49,049 nucleotides of DNA from an uncultured Devosia sp. (GTDB lineage Bacteria > Pseudomonadota > Alphaproteobacteria > Rhizobiales > Devosiaceae). Positions 8,995 through 17,687 of this stretch are shown here, in pieces. The translations under genes and the position numbers were made by a program. The stretch spans positions 1-49,049 of the forward strand of contig NZ_CAMLHM010000027.1 in the NCBI RefSeq assembly GCF_946479885.1. The letters run 5' to 3'. Positions within the stretch are counted from its first letter, which is position 1, and each line of letters opens with the position of its first letter. The notes beneath the pieces were generated by a model. It saw only the letters and a program-made list of their open reading frames with translations, was not told the origin of the DNA and did not search any database.

Positions 8995-9801
8995 TTGCAT
9001 GAAACTGAGCGCCAGAGAGTGATCATTGCGGCCGTCCAGACGCGGCCCGTGGCAACCGTTGCCGAGCTTTGCGAGGTCACGGGATCGTCCGAGGCCACCA
9101 TCCGCCGGGACATTGCGGCCCTCCATGTGCAGGGCAAACTGCGCCGGGTCCGCGGCGGCGCCGAGGCGCTGACCCCGCCCGAGCAGGGCGGGCTGATGGG
9201 TCGGCCCTTTTCGGTCAATGAAACGATCAACATCGCGCAGAAGCGCGCCATCGCCCGGTCAGCCGTCGAGCTGTGCAAGGATGGCGAGCCGATCATCATC
9301 AATGGCGGCACCACGACCTACCAGATGGTGCACCACCTGACCGATCGCCGACTCTCGGTCTTCACCAACAGCTTCGGCATCGCCGAATTCCTCATCCACA
9401 ATTCGCGCAACTCGGTCGTCATTCCCGGCGGCACGGTCTATCGCGAGCAGAATGTCATCCTCTCGCCCTTCGGCGGCGTGGTGGCATCGCATTTCTACGC
9501 CAAGCGCATGTTCATCGGCTGCCAGGGCATCGGCGCGCACGGACTGATGGAGGCCGATCCCATGGTCGTCCAGTCCGAGCTCGGCCTGATCGGGCAGGCG
9601 GACGAACTGATCGTGCTGGCTGACTCATCCAAGTTTTCGGGGAGATCGAGCCTCATCCTGTGTGGGCTCGACCGGATATCCGCGGTCATCACTGACAGCG
9701 GCATCCGCGACGAAGACCGCCAAATGCTGGAAACGGCAGGCGTGCGGCTCATCGTGGCGGAAACGAGTGCTCTGGGTGACCGTCACGCGACGGTTGCCTG
9801 A
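8995..9801 (+). CDS. rhaR: DeoR family transcriptional regulator of rhamnose genes
   Basis: A 268-residue DeoR-type regulator. The N-terminal HTH (about residues 3-57) reads TRPVATVAELCEVTGSSEAT followed by IRRDIAALH. The sugar-phosphate-sensing domain of the DeoR type follows, with INGGTTTYQMV, FTNSFGIAEFL, GCQGIGAHGLMEADP and ADSSKFSGRSS. I chose the TTG at 8995, because AGGGAG ends 9 nt upstream and the protein then begins with HETERQR, the usual N-terminus. An in-frame TTG at 8944 would put coding sequence over the operator-like repeats. It heads the rhaRSTPQU operon, 48 bp before rhaS. Confidence 0.88.
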   Translation: MHETERQRVIIAAVQTRPVATVAELCEVTGSSEATIRRDIAALHVQGKLRRVRGGAEALTPPEQGGLMGRPFSVNETINIAQKRAIARSAVELCKDGEPIIINGGTTTYQMVHHLTDRRLSVFTNSFGIAEFLIHNSRNSVVIPGGTVYREQNVILSPFGGVVASHFYAKRMFIGCQGIGAHGLMEADPMVVQSELGLIGQADELIVLADSSKFSGRSSLILCGLDRISAVITDSGIRDEDRQMLETAGVRLIVAETSALGDRHATVA

Positions 9802-9849
9802 GATCAAGACGACCATAAGACCAAAACGTCCCAGGGAGGGATTACCACA

Positions 9850-10836
9850 ATGAAACTCTTGAAGCTCTTGGCGGCCACCACCGCCGTCGCAGCCCTGCTG
9901 GCCAGCCCGGCCTTCGCCCAGACCCGCATCGCGCTTGTCGTCAAGTCGCTCGGCAACGGCTTCTTCGATGCCGCCAACAAGGGCGCCCAGGAAGCTGCCG
10001 CCGAACTGGGTGACGTCGAAGTCATCTATACCGGCCCGACCGCCGCCACTGCCGAAGCCCAGATCGAAGTCATCAACTCGCTGATCGCCCAGCAGGTCGA
10101 CGCCATCGCCATCTCGGCCAACGATCCGGACGCTCTCGTCCCGGCCCTGCAGAAGGCCATGGAACGCGGCATCAAGGTGATTTCGTGGGACTCGGGCGTT
10201 GCTCCCGAGGGCCGCCAGCTCCACCTGAACCCGTCCGAAACCGCCCTGATCGGCGAGACCATCATCAAGCTGGCTGCCGATTACCTGCCTGAGGGCGGCG
10301 ATGTCGCCATCCTGTCGGCTTCCTCGACCGCGACCAACCAGAACGCCTGGATCGAAGCCGCCAAGGCCGCCTTGCCCGAGAAGTTCGCCAACATCAACCT
10401 CGTTGCCGTGGTTTATGGCGATGACGACTCGGTCAAGTCGACCGACGAAGCCAAGGGTCTGATCGCCTCCTATCCCGACCTCAAGGCCATCATTGCCCCG
10501 ACCACCGTCGGCGTCGTGGCTGCCGCCCAGGTCGTGACCGACCAGGGCCTGATCGGCAAGGTCAACGTGACCGGCCTCGCGCTGCCGTCCGAGTTCAAGC
10601 AGTTCATCGACAACGGTGCTTCGCAGGCGGTTGCCCTGTGGAACCCGATTGACCTGGGCTACTCGGCCGTGATGCTGGCCAATGATCTGGTCAAGGGCGA
10701 CGAAGCCAAGCCAGGCGCCGTGCTCTCGATGGGCCGCATGGGTGAACTCACCCTCGACGACACCAACTCGGGCGCCATGGCTGCCCCCTTCACCTTCGAC
10801 AAGTCCAACATCGAAGAGTTTTCCAAGATCTACTGA
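9850..10836 (+). CDS. rhaS: rhamnose ABC transporter substrate-binding protein
   Basis: A 328-residue periplasmic protein of the sugar-binding type I (RbsB/PBP1) fold, expected to capture L-rhamnose. A signal peptide covers about residues 1-23, with cleavage after the A-F-A of LLASPAFAQ. The mature part starts with RIALVVKSLGNGFFDAANKG, typical of the family, and contains QQVDAIAISANDPDAL and ISWDSG. AGGGAGGG precedes the ATG by 9 nt. A strong inverted repeat follows the stop, as often found after binding-protein genes that need more mRNA than the membrane genes downstream. Confidence 0.92.
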   Translation: MKLLKLLAATTAVAALLASPAFAQTRIALVVKSLGNGFFDAANKGAQEAAAELGDVEVIYTGPTAATAEAQIEVINSLIAQQVDAIAISANDPDALVPALQKAMERGIKVISWDSGVAPEGRQLHLNPSETALIGETIIKLAADYLPEGGDVAILSASSTATNQNAWIEAAKAALPEKFANINLVAVVYGDDDSVKSTDEAKGLIASYPDLKAIIAPTTVGVVAAAQVVTDQGLIGKVNVTGLALPSEFKQFIDNGASQAVALWNPIDLGYSAVMLANDLVKGDEAKPGAVLSMGRMGELTLDDTNSGAMAAPFTFDKSNIEEFSKIY

Positions 10837-10884
10837 TCTGACTTCGGCTCGGCGCTTCGGCGCCGAGCCAGCTTCCAACCACGG

Positions 10885-10952
10885 CGTCATTCCCGCGAAA
10901 GCGGGAATCCCCTTCGGTCACAAGGGAGATTCCCGCTTTCGCGGGAATGACG
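10885..10952. repeat. inverted repeat (GTCATTCCCGCGAAAGCGGGAAT type) between rhaS and rhaT
   Basis: Left arm 10885-10909 and right arm 10928-10952 are perfect reverse complements, each itself containing the hairpin TTCCCGCgaaaGCGGGAA. The family is a widespread bacterial intergenic repeat. Its place directly after rhaS suggests 3'-end protection of the rhaS part of the transcript (inference). Confidence 0.9.
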
Positions 10953-10993
10953 TGGTGAAGGACCGCGACACTGCGGTGAAGGACCATGACGCA

Positions 10994-12499
10994 ATGACCG
11001 ACCCCATCCTCACCCTGTCAGGCATCTCCAAGAGCTTTCCCGGCGTGCGGGCGCTGCATGATGTGTCGCTGGAACTCTATGCCGGCCAGGTCACCGCGCT
11101 GATCGGCGAGAACGGGGCGGGCAAGTCGACCTTGGTCAAGACGCTGACCGGCATCTACCAGCCCGATGGCGGCGAGATCCGCGTCGGTGGGCAGCTCGTG
11201 ACGCTGCCCACGGCGCACTCGGCCTCGGCTTTGGGCATCACCGCCATCCATCAGGAAACGGTGCTGTTCGACGAGATGACGGTGGCCGAAAACATCTATC
11301 TGGGCCACGCGCCGCGCAATCGCTTCGGGATGATCGATTGGCGCACGATGCGGGCCGAAGCACAGGCGACGCTCGATTCCATGGCCGCTGGCATCGATGC
11401 CGGCATCAAGCTCAAGGAACTGGGCATCGCCAAGAAGCACCTGGTGGCCGTGGCGAGGGCGCTGAGCATCGATGCGCAGGTCGTCATCATGGACGAACCC
11501 ACTGCGGCTCTCAGCCAGAAGGAAATCGAAGAGCTCTATGTGCTCATCGAATTGCTCAAGCAGGACGGCAAGGCCATCCTCTTCATCTCCCACAAGTTCG
11601 ATGAAATCTACCGCATCGCCGACCGCTTCACCGTGTTTCGCGATGGCGAGCAGGTGGGCAAGGGCTTCATCAAGGACACAACCCAAAGCCAGATCGTGCA
11701 GATGATGGTCGGCCGCGCCGTCGATCACATTTTCCCCGAACGCACGGCGGTGATCGGGCAGACCGTGCTGGAGGCCAAGGGCCTGAGCCATCCCACGGAG
11801 TTCGAGAACATCTCCTTCTCCGTCCGCAAGGGCGAAATCCTCGGCTTTTACGGCCTGGTCGGGGCAGGGCGCTCAGAGGTGATGCAGGCCGTCTTCGGTC
11901 TGACGCAGACCTCGGCGGGCACGCTGACCCTCGATGGGGTGGCCATTGCGCCCAAGTCGCCGGCCGATGCCGTCGATGCAGGCATCGTCTATGTGCCCGA
12001 AGAGCGCGGCAAGCAGGGCGTCATCACCGGAGAACCCATCTTCAAGAATGTGTCGCTGCCCTCGCTGGGCAAGACCAGCAAGTCCGGCTTCCTGCGCATG
12101 GCCGAGGAATATGCGCTGGCGCGCACCTATACCGAGCGGCTGGACCTGCGCGCCTCTTCGCTCAGCCAGGATGTGTCGACCCTGTCGGGCGGCAACCAGC
12201 AGAAGGTGGTCATCGCCAAGTGGCTGGCCACCCTGCCCAAGGTGATCATTCTCGATGAGCCGACCAAGGGCATCGATATCGGCTCCAAGGCCGCCGTGCA
12301 CGGCTTCATGGCGGAGCTGGTGGCGCAGGGGCTGAGCGTGATCATGGTGTCGTCCGAGCTGCCCGAAGTGCTCGGCATGAGCGATCGTATCGTCGTGATG
12401 CGCGAGGGGCGCCTGATCGACACGCTGGATAACAAGGGTCTCAAGCCTGAAACGCTGGTGCGCCTGGCTGCCGGCATTGCCGAGGAGCGGGCCGCATGA
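10994..12499 (+). CDS. rhaT: rhamnose ABC transporter ATP-binding protein (two ABC domains)
   Basis: A 501-residue tandem ATPase of the ribose/monosaccharide importer type. Domain 1 has Walker A GENGAGKST (about residue 39) and Walker B VVIMDEPTAAL; domain 2 has the degenerate Walker A GLVGAGRSE, the signature LSGGNQQK and VIILDEPTKGID. Degeneracy of the second site is normal for sugar ATPases of this kind. The start at 10994 gives the family N-terminus (DPILTLSGISKSFPGVRAL) with GAAGGA 10 nt upstream; the open frame extends far into rhaS in another frame and that part is not coding. Note that this rhizobial RhaT is unrelated to the E. coli rhamnose-proton symporter of the same name. Confidence 0.93.
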   Translation: MTDPILTLSGISKSFPGVRALHDVSLELYAGQVTALIGENGAGKSTLVKTLTGIYQPDGGEIRVGGQLVTLPTAHSASALGITAIHQETVLFDEMTVAENIYLGHAPRNRFGMIDWRTMRAEAQATLDSMAAGIDAGIKLKELGIAKKHLVAVARALSIDAQVVIMDEPTAALSQKEIEELYVLIELLKQDGKAILFISHKFDEIYRIADRFTVFRDGEQVGKGFIKDTTQSQIVQMMVGRAVDHIFPERTAVIGQTVLEAKGLSHPTEFENISFSVRKGEILGFYGLVGAGRSEVMQAVFGLTQTSAGTLTLDGVAIAPKSPADAVDAGIVYVPEERGKQGVITGEPIFKNVSLPSLGKTSKSGFLRMAEEYALARTYTERLDLRASSLSQDVSTLSGGNQQKVVIAKWLATLPKVIILDEPTKGIDIGSKAAVHGFMAELVAQGLSVIMVSSELPEVLGMSDRIVVMREGRLIDTLDNKGLKPETLVRLAAGIAEERAA

Positions 12500-13473
12500 A
12501 CCGGCTTTTCAAGCACCGCGAAATCTTCCTCGGCCTCGCCATCCTGCTGGTCCTCGTGCTGGTCACGGCGCGCTTCCCGCGCTTTGCCCAACCGGGCAAC
12601 CTGCTGACCATCTTCAACGACACGTCCATCCTGATGATGCTGGCGCTGGGCCAGATGACGGTGATCCTCACGCGCTCGATCGACCTCTCCATGGCCGCCA
12701 ACCTGGCGCTGACAGGCATGATCGTCGCCATGACCAACGCGGCCTTTCCCGGCGTGCCCGTGCCGCTGCTGATGGCCATGTGCGTCGTGATCGGCGCCGG
12801 CCTGGGTGCCTTCAACGGCATTCTGGTCTGGAAGCTCAATATTCCGTCCATCGTGGTGACGCTGGGCACGCTGACCATCTATCGCGGCCTGGTTTTCGTT
12901 ATCTCGGGCGGCGCCTGGGTCAACGCGGCGCAAATGAGCCCCGATTTCATCGGCCTGCAGCGCGCCGTATTCCTCGGCCTTCCAGTGTTGAGCTGGTTTG
13001 CCATTGTCACGGCGCTGCTGTTCTGGGTGGTCATGACGCGCACCCCGCTCGGCCGCTCGCTCTACGCCATCGGCGTCAATCCGACCGCTTCGGTCTATAC
13101 CGGCATCAATGTAGGTCGCACCAAGTTCTACGCCTTCGTCATCTCCGGTGCCGTCGCGGGCCTCTGCGGTTACCTCTGGATTTCGCGCTACGTCATCGCC
13201 TCGGTGGAAGTCGCTGGCGGCTATGAACTGACCATCATCGCGGCCTGCGTCATTGGCGGCGTCTCGATCGCTGGCGGCATCGGCAGCGTGGCCGGCGTGT
13301 TGCTCGGCGCGATCTTCCTCGGCGTCATCAACAACGCCCTACCGGTCATCAATATCAGCCCGTTCTGGCAGATGGCGATCTCGGGCACCGCAATCCTGCT
13401 GGCCGTAGTGTTGAATGCGCGCGGCGAGCGCCGCAAGGGCCGGGTAATTTTGAAGAAGGCGGAGGCGGTGTGA
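12496..13473 (+). CDS. rhaP: rhamnose ABC transporter permease 1
   Basis: A 325-residue inner-membrane permease of the RbsC (BPD_transp_2) family with eight to ten hydrophobic helices. Family sequence includes TVILTRSIDLSMAANLALTG, NIPSIVVTLGTLTIYRG and IAACVIGGVSIAGGIGS. Its ATG overlaps the rhaT stop by 4 bp. It should pair with RhaQ to form the rhamnose channel. The C-terminus is short and charged. Confidence 0.9.
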   Translation: MNRLFKHREIFLGLAILLVLVLVTARFPRFAQPGNLLTIFNDTSILMMLALGQMTVILTRSIDLSMAANLALTGMIVAMTNAAFPGVPVPLLMAMCVVIGAGLGAFNGILVWKLNIPSIVVTLGTLTIYRGLVFVISGGAWVNAAQMSPDFIGLQRAVFLGLPVLSWFAIVTALLFWVVMTRTPLGRSLYAIGVNPTASVYTGINVGRTKFYAFVISGAVAGLCGYLWISRYVIASVEVAGGYELTIIAACVIGGVSIAGGIGSVAGVLLGAIFLGVINNALPVINISPFWQMAISGTAILLAVVLNARGERRKGRVILKKAEAV

Positions 13474-13496
13474 TGGCAAATCCGCTGAGCGCAAGG

Positions 13497-13594
13497 CTCC
13501 CCTCCCCCTTGAGGGGAGGGGTTGGGGGTGGGGGTCCATCAGTGCGTCACCGAACGACCCCCACCCTCATTCCCTCCCCTCAAGGGGGAGGGAG
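13497..13594. repeat. CTCCC-CCTTG-GGGAG type repeat between rhaP and rhaQ
   Basis: The left part CTCCCCTCCCCCTTGAGGGG with GGTTGGGGGTGGGGG pairs with the right part CCCCCACCCTC then CCCCTCAAGGGGGAGGGAG, giving a long hairpin around 35 nt. It interrupts the operon between the two permeases. Its purine-rich right end (GGGAGGGAGG, 13585-13594) sits 9 nt before a GTG in frame with rhaQ and could serve as a ribosome site. Confidence 0.85.
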
Positions 13595-13633
13595 GCTCGC
13601 ACTGTGGCTCTCCATCATCGGGCACATTTACAA

Positions 13634-14629
13634 ATGACCGACACCCCCCTTCATCGCAGCCTGCCCAACCGTCTCGACAACCCGCTCAAGTCCGCTGTGC
13701 TGAGCTGGGAGTCGTTGCTCATCCTTGTGGCTGTCGCGATCTTCATCCTCAATTCGTTCGCCTCGCCCTATTTCCTCAATGCCTGGAGCCTCTCCGATCT
13801 CACCTTCAACTTCACCGAAAAGGCCCTGATCGCGCTGGCCATGGCGCTGCTGATCATTGCCGGTGAGATTGATCTGTCGGTGGCTGCGATCATCGCACTG
13901 GCCTCAACCATGATGGGCCTGGCCCTGCAATATGGTGCGGATACGCCCAGTCTGGTGGCCGTCGGTGTTGGCGTCGGCATACTCTGCGGCGCCTTCAATG
14001 GCTTCCTGGTGACCGGCCTCAAGCTGCCATCGATCGTGGTCACCATCGGCACGATGAGCCTCTTCCGCGGCATCGCCTTCATCATCCTGGGCGACCAGAG
14101 CTTTAAGGGCTATCCGGCCAGCTTCTCCTGGTTCGGACAGGGCTATGTCTGGTGGGTGATTTCGTTCGAACTGGTGCTGTTCCTCGTTTGCGCCGTCATC
14201 TACTGGGTGCTGCTGCACCGCACCAATTTCGGCCGCCGTGTCTTTGCCATCGGCAACAATGATGTCGCGGCGCAGTTCTCCGGCGTCCGCGTCGATCGTA
14301 TCAAGTTCATCCTGTTCTGCCTGACAGGACTGATGAGCGGCATCGCCGCCGTGCTGCTGACGGCGCGGCTGGGCTCGACCCGTCCGTCTATTGCCGAGGG
14401 CTTCGAACTCGAGGCCATCACCATGGTGGTGCTGGGTGGCGTGTCGATCCTGGGCGGCGCCGGATCGATCCTGGGCGTCGTGCTGGCGGCGTTGATCGTC
14501 GGGCTTGTCACCTTCGGCCTGGGCCTGCTCAACGTCCCGGGCATCGTCATGACCATCTTCACCGGCACGCTGCTGATCGTCGTCATCGCGCTGCCCATCC
14601 TGTTCCGCATGTGGAGGCAGCGCGCATGA
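13634..14629 (+). CDS. rhaQ: rhamnose ABC transporter permease 2
   Basis: A 331-residue RbsC-type membrane permease paralogous to RhaP, with [36 protein letters not shown] and [17 protein letters not shown]. The start is ambiguous. The ATG at 13634 ([10 protein letters not shown]) gives a usual N-terminus but has only a weak ribosome site. An in-frame GTG at 13604 would add ten residues and has GGGAGGGAGG from the adjacent repeat 9 nt upstream. The stop overlaps the rhaU start (ATGA). Confidence 0.9.
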   Translation: MTDTPLHRSLPNRLDNPLKSAVLSWESLLILVAVAIFILNSFASPYFLNAWSLSDLTFNFTEKALIALAMALLIIAGEIDLSVAAIIALASTMMGLALQYGADTPSLVAVGVGVGILCGAFNGFLVTGLKLPSIVVTIGTMSLFRGIAFIILGDQSFKGYPASFSWFGQGYVWWVISFELVLFLVCAVIYWVLLHRTNFGRRVFAIGNNDVAAQFSGVRVDRIKFILFCLTGLMSGIAAVLLTARLGSTRPSIAEGFELEAITMVVLGGVSILGGAGSILGVVLAALIVGLVTFGLGLLNVPGIVMTIFTGTLLIVVIALPILFRMWRQRA

Positions 14630-14958
14630 TCGAGGATGGTGGCTACCAAAAGCATGCCTTCAAGATGCAGCTCAATCCCGGCATGGCCGCCGAATACCGC
14701 AAGCGCCATGACGAGATTTTTCCTGAGCTGGTCGACCTGCTGCATGAAGCGGGCGTGAAGGACTATTCGATCCATCTCGACGAAGAGACCAACATCCTCT
14801 TTGGCGTGCTGTGGCGGCGCGTGGACCACGCGATGGCCGACCTGCCCAATACGGCAATCATGCAGCGCTGGTGGGCCCATATGGCCGACGTGATGGCGAC
14901 CAACGACAAGAATGAGCCTGTCGCGACCGACCTGGTGCCGATGTTCTGGATGAAGTAG
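14626..14958 (+). CDS. rhaU: L-rhamnose mutarotase
   Basis: A 110-residue cytoplasmic enzyme that interconverts alpha and beta L-rhamnose pyranose forms before the isomerase. Family signatures are [37 protein letters not shown] and the C-terminal W-aromatic cluster [11 protein letters not shown] ending PMFWMK. Length is normal. It overlaps the rhaQ stop by 4 bp. In rhizobial clusters the next gene is usually the kinase rhaK; here the next real gene is on the other strand. Confidence 0.92.
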   Translation: MIEDGGYQKHAFKMQLNPGMAAEYRKRHDEIFPELVDLLHEAGVKDYSIHLDEETNILFGVLWRRVDHAMADLPNTAIMQRWWAHMADVMATNDKNEPVATDLVPMFWMK

Positions 14959-14961
14959 TGG

Positions 14962-15051
14962 TCAGCCCGCGAGCAGCTTGCCCAGCCGGTCCAGCCGCGC
15001 GATCCACGCGCGCTTGCGGTTCTCGATGATGGTCCACAGCAGCCTGGCCAT
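14962..15051 (-). CDS. possible 29-residue basic small protein
   Basis: A short frame MARLLWTIIENRKRAWIARL followed by DRLGKLLAG. It has GAGG 7 nt before the ATG, and an ATG two codons earlier. The sequence forms a basic amphipathic helix of the kind seen in arginine-rich DUF1127-like micro-proteins. It fills the gap between rhaU and the DUF3422 gene almost completely. I have no homologue in mind, and it may be chance. Confidence 0.25.
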   Translation of the reverse strand: MARLLWTIIENRKRAWIARLDRLGKLLAG

Positions 15052-15117
15052 GATCATGCCTCAGTTAAGTGCTCGCCTTAGTAACATGGTTTGGTGCGCC
15101 GCCAAACGATTAAGCGA

Positions 15118-16380
15118 TCACTTTAGCGTTTGCGGCGTGTGGGCGCTCCGCACGGCCCGCGCCATCAGCCACACGCCCAGCACCACGAAGGGCGCGGCGA
15201 TGGACAGCGTCATGGTCTTTTGCCAGTGCAGCTCTTCCAGCGGACCGGCCAGGGCGTAGCTGAGGATCCCGAGCAGGTAGTAGCTGATGGCAATGGTGGA
15301 CAGTCCCTCGACCGTCCGCTGCAGCAGGAACTGGCTGCGCGCGGTCTGCGCGATACTGTCCAGCACCGCGGCATTCTGCATCTGCATATCCACCCCGATG
15401 CGCACATCGAGCAGGCCAATGGCCCGCTCGATCTTGGCCGAGAGCACGGCGAGGCGCTTCTCCATGGCCGCGCAGGTGGCCAACCCCGGATCGACGCGAT
15501 TGCCGATATAGTGGGTCAGGGTAGAGCCGCGCGTCGTGCCACTCTCGCGCAGGCCCGCAAGGCGCATGCGCAGGATGTCGCCATAGGCGTGGCCGGCGGC
15601 GAAGCGGTAGCCCAGCCGCTCCGACAGCTGCCCGGAGCGAACCGACAGCGCATGCAGCGCCACAAGCGCTGTTTGCACGGCGACCGGCGTCGTTGCGGCC
15701 GACAGGCTTTCCACCAGTCCGGTCAGTTCGATCTCGATGCCGCGCAGCTCGGGCGACACGCTGCGCGCGAGCGGCAGGCCGAGCAGGGCCATGGTGCGGT
15801 AGGTTTCGATTTCGAGCAGACGCCGTACGATGATCGAGCGGCGCAGGGTGGTGAGGCCACCCGCCGCGAGTTCGAACCGGGTGAATGTATCGGCATCGGG
15901 CACGAAATCGGTCGCCACCTGCGCCTTGCCGCCCTCGATATCGGCGAGGCAGAGGCTGGCCAGACTGAAGCCGGGCACCAGCCGCTCCGGGATGCAGCCG
16001 TCGGCGATGACGTCGATCCGCATGGCGCCGATCAACAGGGCATCGTCCAGCATGTCGAGGCCGATATCGTCGGGCCAGTTCTGCCTGTCGGCGAGATCGG
16101 CGCGCCAGGTGACGGTGACGAACTCGGTGTGGAATTCCCAGGTCGCGTGGCGCTCCGCCGTGGCAAAGCCGTGCTGGCGGTCACCCGCCTTGGGCGCAGG
16201 AGCGCCGATGCTGCGGCAGAAATCGGCAAAGCGCAGCAGCACGCGCTGCGTTGCACCGATCTCGGTGGGTGTCATAAAGACCAGCCGCCGCAGGCGGCAG
16301 GTCTCGGGGACGATGTCGACGGGTCGCGCATGGACCTCGTCCATGATCGCGGCACGGTAGGGGTGATCGACGGGCAGCAT
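15118..16380 (-). CDS. DUF3422 family membrane-anchored protein
   Basis: A 420-residue protein recognised as DUF3422 from its start (HPYRAAIMDEVHARP), the WEFHTEFVTVTW block near residue 80, and the long helical C-terminal half with GSTLTHYIGNRVDPGLATC. Two hydrophobic segments near the C-terminus (about 362-385 and 392-410) suggest anchoring to the inner membrane with most of the protein in the cytoplasm. The function of this family is unknown. It is convergent with rhaU and lies 39 bp downstream of the LysR-type gene on the same strand, so it may be cotranscribed with that regulator. Confidence 0.85.
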   Translation of the reverse strand: MLPVDHPYRAAIMDEVHARPVDIVPETCRLRRLVFMTPTEIGATQRVLLRFADFCRSIGAPAPKAGDRQHGFATAERHATWEFHTEFVTVTWRADLADRQNWPDDIGLDMLDDALLIGAMRIDVIADGCIPERLVPGFSLASLCLADIEGGKAQVATDFVPDADTFTRFELAAGGLTTLRRSIIVRRLLEIETYRTMALLGLPLARSVSPELRGIEIELTGLVESLSAATTPVAVQTALVALHALSVRSGQLSERLGYRFAAGHAYGDILRMRLAGLRESGTTRGSTLTHYIGNRVDPGLATCAAMEKRLAVLSAKIERAIGLLDVRIGVDMQMQNAAVLDSIAQTARSQFLLQRTVEGLSTIAISYYLLGILSYALAGPLEELHWQKTMTLSIAAPFVVLGVWLMARAVRSAHTPQTLK

Positions 16381-16419
16381 CTCGACTACGCAATGGTTTT
16401 GGGCTGCCTGATGAGGCGC

Positions 16420-17583
16420 TCAAGCGTCGGGCTTGGCAATTAGACCTTCTGGCGCGCTACTTTGGTTGAGGGTGGCGAGGATCGCCCGGCCGAGCGCCTC
16501 GCCGCTGTCGCGCGGCCAGCACAGCCAGAAGTTCATGTCGTAGCGCGGCTCCAGCGGCAATTGCCGCAGGTCGCCACGAATGCGCGCCACCGACGCCTGT
16601 GGCAGCACCGAGACGAAGCCGTGATGCAGCACGAGGTTGAGGATGACAGGGATGGAGTCGATCTCGATCAGCCGCAGGGCGCCCCGCTCGGTCTCGTTGA
16701 GGTGGTGGTCGAGAATGGCATTGATGCGCTGCCGCAGGCCGCTGCGGGCACTGGGCACGGCCAGTGGCGCGGCCAGCAGGGCATCGGCAATGCTTGCATG
16801 CCCCTCGGGCACCCCGACGACGGCCAGCGGCGTCCGCCCCACCACCGCGCCATCAAGATCGGCCGGGAGATGCTCGGTATCGAGGAAGGCCACATCGAAC
16901 AGGCCCGATTTGAGCCCGGCCAGCAGGTCTTCGGCGGTGGTGGAACTGACAAAGAGCGGTGCGCGCGGCCGCTCGGCCAGCCAGCGCGCCGCCAGGTTGG
17001 CCAACAGCCGCGCGATCTCGCTTTCATAGCCCAGCGGAATGACCGACCCCAGCCGCGTGGTCGCCGCGCTCTTGCGGAACCGCTCCTCGGAGGCGCGCGA
17101 CAGGCGGTGCCACGCCGCCAGCAGGCTCTCGCTTGCGGCAGCGACGCGCGCGCCCTCGACCGTCACGCTCGAGCCATCATTACCGCGCCGCAGCAGCGCC
17201 ACGCCGAGCAGCGCCTCAAGCTGCGCGATCTGGCGCGTCAGTTGCGGCTGGCCCAGGCCGAGTTCGCGCGCCGCGCGGCGGATGCTGCCCTGGCTGGCGA
17301 CCTGAGCGAAGCGGCGGAGCGCCTCGAGCTTGATCGCGTGCCTTGGCGATATGCGACGCGCCAGGTCGGCGGCTGCGGCAATTTCGGGTTCAAGCCTGAC
17401 AGCCTCGAGGCTGACCACCAGGCCCGAGCCGGCCCGCTCGACCAGGCGCACCGAGATTTCCGCCTCGAACCGGGCTATAGATGCAGCGATCGTAGACGCC
17501 GGCCGAGCGAGGTTGCGGGCGCTGGCCCTGATGCTGCGCGTCTGCAGCACGCTTTCCATCGCGATCAGCGTTGCCGTATCCAT
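16420..17583 (-). CDS. LysR-type regulator with two N-terminal HTH domains
   Basis: A 387-residue regulator, about 85 residues longer than a standard LysR protein. The extra length is a second HTH of the same type: residues about 2-62 (TLIAMESVLQTRSIRASARN, then STIAASIARFEAEISVRLVE) and residues about 83-145 (LEALRRFAQVASQGSIRRAA, then QPQLTRQIAQLEALLGVALL). The effector-binding domain spans about 175-380. I chose the ATG at 17583; an in-frame GTG twelve codons upstream lacks a better ribosome site. It is divergent from the lyase-like gene across 104 bp containing a palindrome, so it is probably the regulator of the cluster to its right. The inducer is not known. Confidence 0.85.
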   Translation of the reverse strand: MDTATLIAMESVLQTRSIRASARNLARPASTIAASIARFEAEISVRLVERAGSGLVVSLEAVRLEPEIAAAADLARRISPRHAIKLEALRRFAQVASQGSIRRAARELGLGQPQLTRQIAQLEALLGVALLRRGNDGSSVTVEGARVAAASESLLAAWHRLSRASEERFRKSAATTRLGSVIPLGYESEIARLLANLAARWLAERPRAPLFVSSTTAEDLLAGLKSGLFDVAFLDTEHLPADLDGAVVGRTPLAVVGVPEGHASIADALLAAPLAVPSARSGLRQRINAILDHHLNETERGALRLIEIDSIPVILNLVLHHGFVSVLPQASVARIRGDLRQLPLEPRYDMNFWLCWPRDSGEALGRAILATLNQSSAPEGLIAKPDA

Positions 17584-17637
17584 CTGCCCACCATTGCAGC
17601 AGGCCCTGACGGTGCACACAAAAACCGCATAGCCTGT

Positions 17638-17663
17638 TCAACATTTGGGATATCCCATGTTCA
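17638..17663. promoter_or_regulatory. candidate operator palindrome for the divergent LysR-type regulator
   Basis: A perfect 12-bp palindrome TGGGATATCCCA (17646-17657) is extended by AACAT on the left and TGTT on the right. It lies in the 104-bp gap between the regulator and the lyase-like gene, 30 bp before the lyase ATG. The T-N11-A type dyad fits LysR binding sites; the assignment is inferred from position. Confidence 0.6.
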
Positions 17664-17687
17664 GAGTCTATCCAATAGCGTGGCCCC

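Noticed and set aside
10682..10993. Upstream extension of rhaT
   Set aside because: It overlaps the end of rhaS in another frame and crosses a palindromic repeat; the family N-terminus begins at 10994.
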